From assembly GCF_044803115.1 (NCBI RefSeq), contig NZ_CP085224.1:2108001-2172000 (forward strand): 64,000 nt of DNA. The letters run 5' to 3'. A program made the position numbers and the translations under genes. How positions within the stretch are numbered: position 1 is the first letter of the stretch; every line of letters begins with the position of its first letter. The stretch is from Caenispirillum salinarum_A (GTDB lineage Bacteria; Pseudomonadota; Alphaproteobacteria; Rhodospirillales; Rhodospirillaceae). Shown here in pieces: positions 24,425 through 32,175 of this stretch. Below the pieces are notes generated by a model. That model worked only from the letters and a program-made list of their open reading frames with translations. It made no database searches and was not told the DNA's origin.

Positions 24425-24431
24425 GGACTTA

Positions 24432-24460
24432 TGGGTAAGGAGTTGGCGGGGCTGCGTCAA
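24432..24460 (-). promoter_or_regulatory. Candidate leuA promoter
   Basis: On the minus strand TTGACG (24455-24460) and TACCCA (24432-24437) with 17-base spacing. The -10 match is weak; the predicted start lies near 24425, at the leader ATG. Confidence 0.5.
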
Positions 24461-24492
24461 GGGTGGAAATGTCCCGCTTTCGCGTGCGGGCT

Positions 24493-25479
24493 TCACTCCG
24501 GCGCCAGCCCCAGGTTCTCCCGCACGGCCAGGGCGATGTCTCGCGCGGCATTGAGCGGCGGGTGCGTCCAGTCCACGAAACCGCCGGTCAGCGGCTTGGC
24601 GTAGCCCAGGCGGTACAGCTCCTGGTGCAGGCGTTCGTGCTTGGGTGCGGCGAAGTTCGGTGGCGCCCAGATGAACACCGGCCCCTGCGTCCCGCAGGCC
24701 TCCGAGCACATGGACACGGAATCCCCCGTGACCACCAGCGCGTCGGAGAGCGACAGAAGCCCGAAGTACGGATTTTCCCCGGCGCTGCCGACCTTGTACA
24801 GCCAGGTCGGCGGCGGCAGCTCGCGCTCCAGCACTTCGACCACCGGGGCCGGCGTGCGGCGGCTGGTGGTGATGAGCAGCGTGCCGCCGGTTTCCGTCTG
24901 CAACCCGCGCAGCTTGCCCGCCAGGTCGCGGGCCATGTCGGCGGTGAAGGGGCGGTTCTTGGTCGCGCCGCCCACCAGCGCACCGATGAAGGGACGGGGG
25001 TAGCCGTCGAACCGGTCGCGCCAGTGCTCGGACTCGCGGTCCAGGCGCTCGGGCGTCACGCGATGGGGGGCTCCGGTGATGCGCAGGACCGTCGGCAGAA
25101 TGTCGTCGACCTTGTCGTGGCGGGGCACGGCGATCAGGTTGAACTCGCCCACCGCGCCGGGCGTGAGCCCCGCCGGGCGCATGATCTGCACCAGGAAGGC
25201 CCGCCCGCCGGCCATGCGCTTGATCCACCGCGCGACGGGGGCCACGCGCCGGCCGGCGCCGATGACGACTTCCGGCCAGGGGGCCCTCAGGCCGGCGATG
25301 CTGTCCGCCGTCAGCCCCAGCGTCGACGCCCCGCGCACGATGTTGGGCAGGGCGGCGAAGCGGGTGTAGCGGATGTCCTTGACCTCGTAGGGCAGACCCA
25401 GCGCCTCCGCGACGCCGAGCGCCTGGTTCACGTTGCCGGCCCGGTCGTCGGCGAGCACCCAGACGGACGGCGCCACCAT
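24493..25479 (-). CDS. ELM1/GtrOC1-family protein
   Basis: 328 residues of the Mito_fiss_Elm1 family, widespread in alphaproteobacteria. Recognisable segments are VWVLADDRAGNVNQALGVAEALG at the N-terminus, WPEVVIGAGRRVAPVARWIKR, GALVGGATKNRPF, and the C-terminal DALVVTGDSVSMCSEACGTQGPVFIW, which resembles the nucleotide-sugar-binding half of GT-B glycosyltransferases. The plant homologue acts in mitochondrial fission; the bacterial role is unknown. The ATG at 25479 lies four bases after the stop of the upstream enoyl-CoA hydratase-family gene, with GGGGGAG overlapping that gene's end, so the two are co-translated. Confidence 0.85.
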   Translation of the reverse strand: MVAPSVWVLADDRAGNVNQALGVAEALGLPYEVKDIRYTRFAALPNIVRGASTLGLTADSIAGLRAPWPEVVIGAGRRVAPVARWIKRMAGGRAFLVQIMRPAGLTPGAVGEFNLIAVPRHDKVDDILPTVLRITGAPHRVTPERLDRESEHWRDRFDGYPRPFIGALVGGATKNRPFTADMARDLAGKLRGLQTETGGTLLITTSRRTPAPVVEVLERELPPPTWLYKVGSAGENPYFGLLSLSDALVVTGDSVSMCSEACGTQGPVFIWAPPNFAAPKHERLHQELYRLGYAKPLTGGFVDWTHPPLNAARDIALAVRENLGLAPE

Positions 25480-25483
25480 GCGC

Positions 25484-26260
25484 TTACTCCCCCTTGAAGG
25501 CGGGTTTGCGCTTGCCCTTGAAGGCGGCCATGCCCTCGGCATAGTCGGCCGTGTTCAGGAACTCGTAACACTCGGCCAGTTCGTCCTCGGTGACCGGCGC
25601 GGGGTCCAGCAGGCGGCGGACGAAGCGCTTGTGCCAGGCATTCACGCGCGGCGCGCCGGCGGTGATGCGTTTGACGGTCTCGCTGATCTCGGCGTCCATC
25701 ATGTCGTCGGCAATAACGCGGTTCACCAGCCCCATGCGCAGGGCGTCGGGGGCGCCGATCACCTTGCCCTCCAGCAGAATTTCCAGCACGTTCGCCGGCC
25801 CCGCAAGCCGCATCAACCCCTGGATCTCAGGGTAGGCCATGACGACGGAGATGCGGTTGATAGGCACGCCGAACCGCGCCCCCTCGTTGCAGATGCGGAT
25901 GTCGGCCATGGCGGCGAGTTCCAGCCCGCCGCCGACGCACGCGCCTTCGATGCGGGCGACGACGGGATGGCGGCATTCGCGCACGGCCGTCAGCGCCTTG
26001 CGCATCGTCACGTCGTAATCGCGGGCCTGTTCCGGCGTCTTGCGGACGGTCTCGAACTCGCTGATGTCCGCGCCCGCCGCGAAGGCCTTGCCCGCGCCCG
26101 TCAGCACGATGCAGCGCACGCCGTCGTCGGCGTCAAGCTCCGTGAACACGTCGGCCAGGCCCGTCCACATGGGCAGGTCCATGGCGTTCAGCTTCTCGGG
26201 CTTGTTGAGCATCACGGTGGCGAGGCTGCCGTCGCGCTCGACGGCGATGACGTCGGACAT
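25484..26260 (-). CDS. Enoyl-CoA hydratase/isomerase family protein
   Basis: 258 residues, the usual crotonase length. The fold is clear: LNKPEKLNAMDLPMW, GAGKAFAAGADISEF with the oxyanion-hole AGAD, and GACVGGGLELAAMADIRI with the first catalytic Glu (LELA). At the second catalytic position, where hydratases read FGQPE, this protein reads FGVPI, so the second Glu is missing. That argues against a standard trans-2-enoyl-CoA hydratase; isomerase, hydrolase or other crotonase chemistry is possible. Translationally linked to the ELM1-like gene; divergent from pyrE. Confidence 0.9.
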   Translation of the reverse strand: MSDVIAVERDGSLATVMLNKPEKLNAMDLPMWTGLADVFTELDADDGVRCIVLTGAGKAFAAGADISEFETVRKTPEQARDYDVTMRKALTAVRECRHPVVARIEGACVGGGLELAAMADIRICNEGARFGVPINRISVVMAYPEIQGLMRLAGPANVLEILLEGKVIGAPDALRMGLVNRVIADDMMDAEISETVKRITAGAPRVNAWHKRFVRRLLDPAPVTEDELAECYEFLNTADYAEGMAAFKGKRKPAFKGE

Positions 26261-26376
26261 TGGTGCGAGTTCCCCTTTTCACGAGCCGGCGCAGGCCGGT
26301 TTCAACGTTGTCTGCCGTCCGGTTTACCCTTAAACAGGGGCTCTCCAAAGCCTTTTTCCCGAAGAGAGCCGCCGCC

Positions 26377-27066
26377 ATGGACGCCGCATCCCGCACGCCA
26401 GCCCAGAAAGAGGCCGGACTGGCCGTCGCCCGCATCCTGCTGGAGATCGAGGCCGTGAACTTCCGGCCGGAGGAGCCCTATATCCTCACCTCCGGCCGCG
26501 CGAGCCCCGTCTACATCGACTGCCGCAAGGTCATCGCCTTCCCCCGCGCCCGCCGCCGCGTCGTGGAACTGGCGCGCGAGTGCATCGAGCGCGAGATCGG
26601 CACGGAAAGCCTGACCCACATCGCGGGCGGCGAGACGGCCGGCATTCCCTATGCGGCCTGGATCGCCGATGCCTTCATGCTGCCCATGCTGTACGTGCGC
26701 AAGAAGCCCAAGGGCTTCGGCCGCATGGCCCAGATCGAGGGTGAGCTGAAGCCGGGCGGCAAGGTGCTGCTGGTGGAGGACCTGGCGACCGACGGCGGAT
26801 CGAAGGTCGTGTTCGCCGACGCCATCCGCCGGGCCGAGGCCGAATGCGCCCACACCTTCGTGCCCTTCTTCTACGGCATCATTCCCGGCGCGGAAGAAGA
26901 CATGCTCAAACAGGGCATCCGGCTTCACTACCTCGCCAACTGGTGGGACGTGCTGGAAGTGGCCGCCGAGCAGAAGCGCTTCGACATCGCCTCGCTGGAC
27001 GAAGTGCGGGCCTTTTTCGACGACCCCATCGGCTGGTCGCGCGCCCACGGCGGCAAGGAGGAGTGA
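26377..27066 (+). CDS. pyrE: Orotate phosphoribosyltransferase
   Basis: 229 residues. It joins orotate to PRPP to give orotidine monophosphate in pyrimidine synthesis. Seen: FILTSG-type opening (PYILTSGRASPVYIDCRKVIAFP), HIAGGETAGIPYA, YVRKKPKGFG with the two Lys that contact PRPP, and the PRPP loop VLLVEDLATDGGSK. This is the longer alphaproteobacterial PyrE form. The start at 26377 gives the conserved N-terminus. It is followed after 44 bases by copy B of the two-hairpin repeat. Confidence 0.95.
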   Translation: MDAASRTPAQKEAGLAVARILLEIEAVNFRPEEPYILTSGRASPVYIDCRKVIAFPRARRRVVELARECIEREIGTESLTHIAGGETAGIPYAAWIADAFMLPMLYVRKKPKGFGRMAQIEGELKPGGKVLLVEDLATDGGSKVVFADAIRRAEAECAHTFVPFFYGIIPGAEEDMLKQGIRLHYLANWWDVLEVAAEQKRFDIASLDEVRAFFDDPIGWSRAHGGKEE

Positions 27067-27109
27067 TCCACGGCAGCGGGGAGGGCTGTAGGGCGTTTCA
27101 TGAGTGATG

Positions 27110-27190
27110 CCGGGCGACACACGAAGTCGTAAACTCGTCGCCCGGCAAGGCCGACCGGCCGCCGCGCCTTATGGCGCGTGAGGCTGGGTG
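27110..27190. repeat. Two-hairpin intergenic element, copy B
   Basis: Hairpin 1 pairs CCGGGCGAC (27110-27118) with GTCGCCCGG (27137-27145). Hairpin 2 pairs CGCGCC (27163-27168) with GGCGCG (27173-27178) across TTAT. Compared with copy A (20124), the fifth base of stem 1 changes A to G and its partner T to C, so pairing is conserved. The spacer is 17 bases instead of 42. Confidence 0.75.
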
Positions 27191-27275
27191 CCGTTTGAAC
27201 GATGCGTCGATGATTTCAATCATCGTCGCGTATATGAGCCCATCCTTCCCCGCCGCCAGGAGTACCGCCTCAGCC

Positions 27276-28115
27276 ATGAAGAATGGCGACATCGGAGATC
27301 AGCCCGAGGAAACCAAGACCGGCGAGCCGTCCAAGGCCGAACGCGCCCGGCTGACGGCATCCGCCATCTACCAGATTATCCGATCCGACGGTGAATCGGA
27401 ACTGCGGCGGCCCGTGGCGTCGCTGTGGTGGTCGGGCGTCGCCGCCGGCATCGCCATCAGCATGTCGGTCGTCAGCGAGGGCCTGCTGTACCAGCACGTT
27501 CCGCACGGGCCGTGGCACCACGCGATCTCCAGCCTGGGCTACACCATCGGCTTCGTGATCGTGGTGATCGGCCGGCTGCAACTGTTCACCGAGAACACCA
27601 TCACCGCCGTCCTGCCCGTCTTCGCCCGCACCACCCCCAATGCCCTGCGCGCCACGGCCCGGCTTTGGCTGGTGGTGTTCACCGCCAACATGGTGGGCAC
27701 GGCCTTGGCCGTCTTCATCGCCGTGTTCGGCGGATTGGCATCGCCCGAGCAACTGGACGCCTTCACCAAGGTCTCGGCCCCCATCCTGGAGCACGGATGG
27801 GGCGAGACGGTGCGGCGCGGCGTGACGGCCGGCTTTATCATCGCCGCCGTGGTGTGGCTGCTGCCCAACTCGCGCGGGTTCGAGATCTGGATCGTCGTGC
27901 TGCTGACCTACATGATCGCGCTGGGCGGCTTTTCCCACGTCATCGCCGGCGCGACCGAGGTGTTTCACCTGTGGGCGGTCGGCAAGGCGGACGCCATGAA
28001 GGTGGTGTCGTTCATCTCGGCGGCCTTCATCGGCAACGTGATCGGCGGCACGGGCCTGTTCTCCCTGCTGGCCTACGGGCAGGTGAAGAAGGAATTGAAG
28101 GGGGAGATGGACTGA
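27276..28115 (+). CDS. Formate/nitrite transporter (FNT) family channel
   Basis: 279 residues with six membrane helices. Seen are a hydrophilic N-terminus of about 50 residues, then RRPVASLWWSGVAAGIAISMSVVSEGLL, GYTIGFVIVVIGRLQLFTENTITAVLP with the FNT signature QLFTENT, and FIAVFGG and FSHVIAGATEVF in later helices. The layout matches the YfdC-like branch, whose substrate is less certain than that of FocA or NirC. AGGAG lies 13 bases upstream of the ATG at 27276; an ATG at 27234 is the alternative. Confidence 0.9.
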   Translation: MKNGDIGDQPEETKTGEPSKAERARLTASAIYQIIRSDGESELRRPVASLWWSGVAAGIAISMSVVSEGLLYQHVPHGPWHHAISSLGYTIGFVIVVIGRLQLFTENTITAVLPVFARTTPNALRATARLWLVVFTANMVGTALAVFIAVFGGLASPEQLDAFTKVSAPILEHGWGETVRRGVTAGFIIAAVVWLLPNSRGFEIWIVVLLTYMIALGGFSHVIAGATEVFHLWAVGKADAMKVVSFISAAFIGNVIGGTGLFSLLAYGQVKKELKGEMD

Positions 28116-28215
28116 CGGCCGGGGTGATCGTGCAACGGCGGTTGACGATATGCGTGGAGCCATATTCAGCGCCGGCCATCCTGTCGCGCCGCCCTCCGTA
28201 CCCTCTGCCACCGCC

Positions 28216-28905
28216 TCACCGGCACGCGCTGAACCGGCCCATGTCCAGGTGCAGGTGGTCGTCGTGGGCGGCGTTGTAGTTGGGGCCGAGGACCACGTCG
28301 AAAGCCTCGCACGCCGCATCCCGCACCGCCCGCAGGAACCGCCCCTCCGGGCCGGCCCCGGACCAGTCCCGGTGGACGACAACCCGCCGGCCGTCCTCCA
28401 GCACGAAGGCGGCGATGTCGATGGCGTTGGCGGTGGCATGCTCGCTGCGGCGGTTGGTGCCGGCGATGTCGCGGCAGACATGGGTGCCCCAGTGCTCCAG
28501 CCGCGCCACCGGGCTGCCCAGGTGCTCCGCCGCCGCCGGGGTGATGCCGTGGTGTGCCCACATCGCCAGCGCCACGGCCAGGGGGCAGGAGGCGAGGGCA
28601 GGCTCGCCCAGGCGCGGTGACCCGCCGGTCAGGCGCACCGCATCGGAGAGACCGCAACCCACATCCGACGGCCGGTCGTCCACCGCCTGCCAGTCCAGGC
28701 GCGAGGATTCCAGCGCCGCCCGACAGGCGGTGGGGCTGCGCTCCAGCCGGGCGAGCTTCCATCCGGTGACGGGCGTGGCGGGGGCGGAGACGTCAAGCGG
28801 CGCCCAGGGGTCCCAGTGTGGCGGCGGGCGCAGGTCGCCCACCACGGCCGCGTTCACCAGCACGGCGAGGCCGATCAGGCTGAGGATGGCGGCGAGATGG
28901 CGCAC
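28216..28905 (-). CDS. Extensin-like C-terminal domain protein, exported
   Basis: 229 residues. An N-terminal hydrophobic segment (about residues 3-24) should act as signal peptide or anchor. The rest is the bacterial extensin-like domain: ACRAAL, DVGCGLSDAVRL, CPLAVALAMWAHH, HWGTHVCRDIAGT, then HATANAIDIAAF and the closing HDDHLHLDMG. Those His and Asp residues resemble the metal site of DD-/LD-peptidase-like (VanY/MepA-type) folds, so a role in the cell envelope is plausible but unproven. The start is GTG at 28905 without a clear Shine-Dalgarno. Confidence 0.85.
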   Translation of the reverse strand: MRHLAAILSLIGLAVLVNAAVVGDLRPPPHWDPWAPLDVSAPATPVTGWKLARLERSPTACRAALESSRLDWQAVDDRPSDVGCGLSDAVRLTGGSPRLGEPALASCPLAVALAMWAHHGITPAAAEHLGSPVARLEHWGTHVCRDIAGTNRRSEHATANAIDIAAFVLEDGRRVVVHRDWSGAGPEGRFLRAVRDAACEAFDVVLGPNYNAAHDDHLHLDMGRFSACR

Positions 28906-28986
28906 GGGCGGGTCCGACGGGCTGTTCCAGCTACCGTCCTTCTACGCCGCGATCATGGCGCGCGTTTGGCGGTGCAGTGCAGGAAA

Positions 28987-29014
28987 GGGGCGCCCCTCCG
29001 GCAAGGGGCGCCCC
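28987..29014 (-). terminator. Terminator of the periplasmic rhodanese gene
   Basis: Two copies of the self-complementary GGGGCGCCCC (28987-28996 and 29005-29014) form a 10-bp stem with an 8-base loop. On the minus strand it is followed by TTTCCTGC. Confidence 0.8.
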
Positions 29015-29041
29015 CGTATCGGCTTCGGAGACGGATGATGG

Positions 29042-29638
29042 TTACATCATGCCTTCGATGGTGTTGAAGCCCAGAACCTTCCAGTTCTGCATGCCGCCGC
29101 GGTAGTAGTTGATCTTGTCCGCCGGGTAGCCCTCGCGGACCATGGCCTTGATCGCCATGGGCGACTGGCCGCACCACAGGCCGTTGCAGTACAGCGCGAC
29201 GTCCTTGGCGTTCTCGCAGTTCCAGCCCGAGTCGCCCTTCTCGCAGCCCAGTTCGTCCAGGCGCGAGGCGACCTCGGTATAGGGGATGTTGACGGAGCCG
29301 GGAATGGTCTCCTTCACATGCCAGTCGAGCGTGCGCGCGTCGATGAGGATGGCGTCGGGGTCGCGCATCAGGTCGATCAGTTCCAGCTCCCCGATGGTCT
29401 TGACGCCCGGCGCGGCCTCCACGGGCTGGATGCAGAACGGCGGGCACTTGCGCGAGGTCATGGCGTAGTAGCCGGTGACTTCGTTCTCCTGGTCCTGGAT
29501 GCGCTTGACGGTGACGGGGCCGTCCGGACCCTCCACCTGGAATTCCAGCAGGTCGCCGGTGATGCGGACTTCGTCTTCGGCGGCGGCCGGCGCGGCGAAC
29601 GCCAGCAGGCCCGCCATGGCGATGGCGATGAAGCGCAT
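29042..29638 (-). CDS. Exported rhodanese-like protein
   Basis: 198 residues. A signal peptide (MRFIAIAMAGLLAFAAPAAA, cleavage near residue 20) sends it to the periplasm. The rhodanese domain spans about 75-190: LIDARTLDWHVKETIPGSVNIPY, then the active-site loop ALYCNGLWCGQSP. The pattern of two Cys in the loop resembles exported rhodaneses found beside quinoprotein alcohol dehydrogenase systems, none of which is seen here. AGGGAG precedes the ATG. It probably transfers sulfane sulfur or acts in thiol chemistry outside the membrane. Confidence 0.88.
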   Translation of the reverse strand: MRFIAIAMAGLLAFAAPAAAEDEVRITGDLLEFQVEGPDGPVTVKRIQDQENEVTGYYAMTSRKCPPFCIQPVEAAPGVKTIGELELIDLMRDPDAILIDARTLDWHVKETIPGSVNIPYTEVASRLDELGCEKGDSGWNCENAKDVALYCNGLWCGQSPMAIKAMVREGYPADKINYYRGGMQNWKVLGFNTIEGMM

Positions 29639-29938
29639 GGTGAACGTCTCCCTGATCGTGTGGATCGGTTTTTTCTAATTTAGAAGTCCACTGTACAGAC
29701 AAGGGAAAGCGTCAGGAAGGGCAAATCCAGGACCCCGGCGCCGGGAAAAAAGGAGGGGTGCTGCCCCCGGCGACACCCCTTTCGGCATTCCGCCGGACGG
29801 CGTTTCATGCGGTGCAGAGGGGCGCCGAACGGAGTGCGGACGCGCTGAATTTCGTAAGGCTGGCCGCCGCCGGGATGCCGCCGTTTTCGATGGCGACCGG
29901 CGTGCCGTCGTAAGGCGTCGGCCAGAAACACCCGTTGG
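29639..29938. other. Intergenic stretch between rhodanese and holin-like genes
   Basis: Contains an AT-rich patch (29670-29700) where the rhodanese promoter probably lies, a terminator at 29746-29780, and a minus-strand open frame that overlaps the holin-like stop and ends in TGA at 29805. That frame could encode about 45 residues (NGCFWPTPYDGTPVAIENG) but has no ATG and no clear ribosome-binding site. Confidence 0.4.
29746..29780 (-). terminator. Terminator downstream of the holin-like gene
   Basis: On the plus strand A-run 29746-29751, then AGGGGTG (29754-29760) pairing with CACCCCT (29774-29780). On the minus strand this reads as stem followed by CCTTTTTT. Confidence 0.75.
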
Positions 29939-30205
29939 TCAGGCCGCGTTCGGCTGGGTCGGCGGCGTCTCCTTTTGCGGGCCGCTGCGGACGCTGACGC
30001 GGTTCTTCGCCGCGACACGGCCGTAGATGGCCAGCAGCGCGCCGGCTCCCTGAGCGACGGCAAGGATGGCCTCCACGAGGCCGTCCCGTGTTTCGCCGTC
30101 GAGTTGCAGTTGCGGGTTGATCGCCTGAAGGATGGTCGCGCCAAGCGCGACAATCCCGCCCCATACAGCCCGCGACTGCCACCACGGCTTCGCATGTTCG
30201 TCCAT
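29939..30205 (-). CDS. Small holin-like membrane protein
   Basis: 88 residues. It reads MDEHAKPWWQSRAVWGGIVA at the start, a hydrophobic helix (VWGGIVALGATILQAI), a polar loop with DGETRDGLVEAI and a second helix (AVAQGAGALLAIYGRV), with a charged tail. The KPWWxSRAVWGG opening and ...IYGRVxAxxR ending resemble small holin-type proteins found with prophages and gene transfer agents. AAGGAG precedes the ATG by eight bases. No other phage gene is nearby, so it may be a remnant or a recruited gene. Confidence 0.6.
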   Translation of the reverse strand: MDEHAKPWWQSRAVWGGIVALGATILQAINPQLQLDGETRDGLVEAILAVAQGAGALLAIYGRVAAKNRVSVRSGPQKETPPTQPNAA

Positions 30206-30671
30206 GACCCGTCTCCTTGCCGTGCCAAGGTTCGGCCAGACCGTCTTGTGTAAATCCATCCCGCAAATCGCGTGGCCGCACACAGGTTTTTGCGGCTGTC
30301 AGGAGGGATCCTGCCGAGTACTCGTGCCGGATTGCGTCCCGGTAACACTGTACCAACAGCCACATGCGTCACGGTAATGCGCAAACAGCGCATGCGTGCA
30401 GGCGATACAAATCGGTGGCGGGTATGTCCGGTGGCGCGCAGCCGTCGCGCCAGGGGCAGCGCACCGGACCGAAAGACTGGCCGCGACTCGGGATTTCGAG
30501 CGTCCTGGCGCCATGGAGCCGCTGTGGGGCGCATGGGCGGGGACGGCGGCGTCCCGTGCCGGCGCCGGCGGCTCCTCCGACGGTGGTAGGTGTTTGCGTA
30601 CCGCCGCCGCCCGGTCAGGATCACAAACGCGCGAGCAGGTGCGCCGCGCCGCACTGCCGGCCCGGCAAAGG
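30206..30671. other. Gene-free stretch upstream of the holin-like gene
   Basis: About 465 bases. I see no coherent gene, tRNA or repeat. Open frames here on both strands lack plausible composition or ribosome-binding sites. The segment 30320-30420 is less GC-rich than its surroundings and probably carries the promoter of the holin-like gene. Confidence 0.4.
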
Positions 30672-30702
30672 AAAAGGGCGCCCGCGAAACACGGACGCCC
30701 AT
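30672..30702 (-). terminator. Terminator of hemN
   Basis: On the minus strand GGGCG (30700-30696) pairs with CGCCC (30680-30676), extended by two inner G-C pairs past a bulge, followed by TTTTCC. Confidence 0.55.
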
Positions 30703-30728
30703 TGCCCTTCAAGTCCGGGTCCGGCGCG

Positions 30729-32078
30729 CTAAACCGCCTTGGAATGGCGCTGTTCTCCGGCCTTCAGGTACTGGTCGAACTTGGCCGCCACGGCGCGCAC
30801 CAGGGGACGGCCGTCGTCGGTTACGCGCAGGTGCCAGCCGGTGCGGATCAGCACGCCGTCGTCCTCCAGGTCCTTCATGGCCTCGATCTCGGGCGTGAAG
30901 TGCGACGGGTCGACGCCGTGGGGCGCGCAGACGGCCGCTAGGTCCACCTCCAGGTCGCACATCAGGCGCTCGATCACGTCGCGGCGCAGGCGGTCCTCGT
31001 CGTCGATGGCGCGGCCGCGGGCGGTGGGCAGCAGGCCGTCGTGCACCATGCGCTGATAGGCGTGGATGCCGCCGTCGTTGACCACGTAGCCCTGCGGCAG
31101 CCAGCCGATGCCGCTCGCGCCGAAGCCCAGAAGCGTCGTCGCCGTGTCCGTCGTGTAGCCCTGGAAGTTGCGGTGGAGCGTGTGGTTGGCCAGCGCCTCG
31201 GCCATCTCGTCGTCGGGCGCGGCGAAGTGGTCCAGGCCGACGGCGACGTAGCCGTGCTCCTTCAGGCGGTCCTGGGCCGCATCGTACTGGCTCCAGCGCT
31301 CGCCCATGCCGGGCAGGGCCTCGTCGGGGATGAGCGTCTGGTGCTTGCGCATCCAGGGCACGTGGGCATAGCCGAACAGGCTGATGCGCCGGGGCTTCAG
31401 CGTGATGGCCTGGTCGATGGTCTCCACCACGCTGTCGGTGGTCTGGTAGGGCAGGCCGTAGATCAGGTCCATGTTGAGTTCGCTGATGCCGTGCTTGCGC
31501 AAGAGGCTCGCGATCTCGGCCACCAGGTCGTAGGGCTGGACGCGGTTCACGGCCTCCTGGACCTTCAGGTTGAAGTCCTGAACGCCCAGGCTGGCGCGGG
31601 TGACGCCGGCCTCGCGCATGGCGATGATGTAGTCCTCGTCGGCCGTGCGGGGGTCCAGCTCGATGGCCACCTCGGCCTCGGGCGTCAGGTCGAAGTGCTC
31701 CCGCACCTTGTCCATGACGCGCTTGAAGTCATCGCCCGTCAGGATGGACGGCGTGCCGCCGCCGAAGTGGACGTGCTTGGCCTTGAACCGGCCGGGCAGC
31801 CTGGATGCCACCAGATCCACCTCGGCCAGCAGGGCCTCCAGGTACACCGCGATGGGGTCGTAGCGCTTGGTGATCTTGGTGTGGCAGCCGCAGAACCAGC
31901 ACATTTCAGCGCAATAGGCGATGTGGAAGTAGAGCGACAACTCGGTGTCGAGGGGCAGCTCCTTCAGCCACGCGCCGTAGGTCTCCCCGGTCACCTGCGG
32001 GGTGAAGTGGGGCGCGGTGGGATACGACGTGTAGCGCGGCAGCCGCAGGTCGTATTTCTCGACGAGATCGTGTCGCAT
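30729..32078 (-). CDS. hemN: Oxygen-independent coproporphyrinogen III oxidase
   Basis: 449 residues, typical HemN length. This radical-SAM enzyme decarboxylates coproporphyrinogen III to protoporphyrinogen IX without oxygen. The Fe-S motif is HIAYCAEMCWFCGCH (Cys-x3-Cys-x2-Cys), and true HemN features follow: HFGGGTPSIL, ELDPRTAD, SLGVQDFN, the NMDLIYGLPYQT segment and the C-terminal HemN domain. The N-terminal RYTSYPTAPHF is also HemN-specific, distinguishing it from HemW. No FNR-type palindrome is seen in the 97 bases separating it from the divergent hyi. Confidence 0.96.
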   Translation of the reverse strand: MRHDLVEKYDLRLPRYTSYPTAPHFTPQVTGETYGAWLKELPLDTELSLYFHIAYCAEMCWFCGCHTKITKRYDPIAVYLEALLAEVDLVASRLPGRFKAKHVHFGGGTPSILTGDDFKRVMDKVREHFDLTPEAEVAIELDPRTADEDYIIAMREAGVTRASLGVQDFNLKVQEAVNRVQPYDLVAEIASLLRKHGISELNMDLIYGLPYQTTDSVVETIDQAITLKPRRISLFGYAHVPWMRKHQTLIPDEALPGMGERWSQYDAAQDRLKEHGYVAVGLDHFAAPDDEMAEALANHTLHRNFQGYTTDTATTLLGFGASGIGWLPQGYVVNDGGIHAYQRMVHDGLLPTARGRAIDDEDRLRRDVIERLMCDLEVDLAAVCAPHGVDPSHFTPEIEAMKDLEDDGVLIRTGWHLRVTDDGRPLVRAVAAKFDQYLKAGEQRHSKAV

Positions 32079-32175
32079 GGGTCCTCTTGTGTTTCCACCC
32101 GTTTTTGGCGGTGGTGCCGGCGTTGGCATCCCGCTACCGTGCGGCTAGTCTAGCGCGTCGTCAACCGGAGGGGCC

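Noticed and set aside
30206..30728. Several long open frames in the gap upstream of the holin-like gene
   Set aside because: They lack ribosome-binding sites, contradict one another across frames and have extreme Arg/Pro/Ala composition.
32079..32175. FNR box expected for hemN
   Set aside because: No TTGAT-N4-ATCAA or close variant occurs in the intergenic region with hyi.
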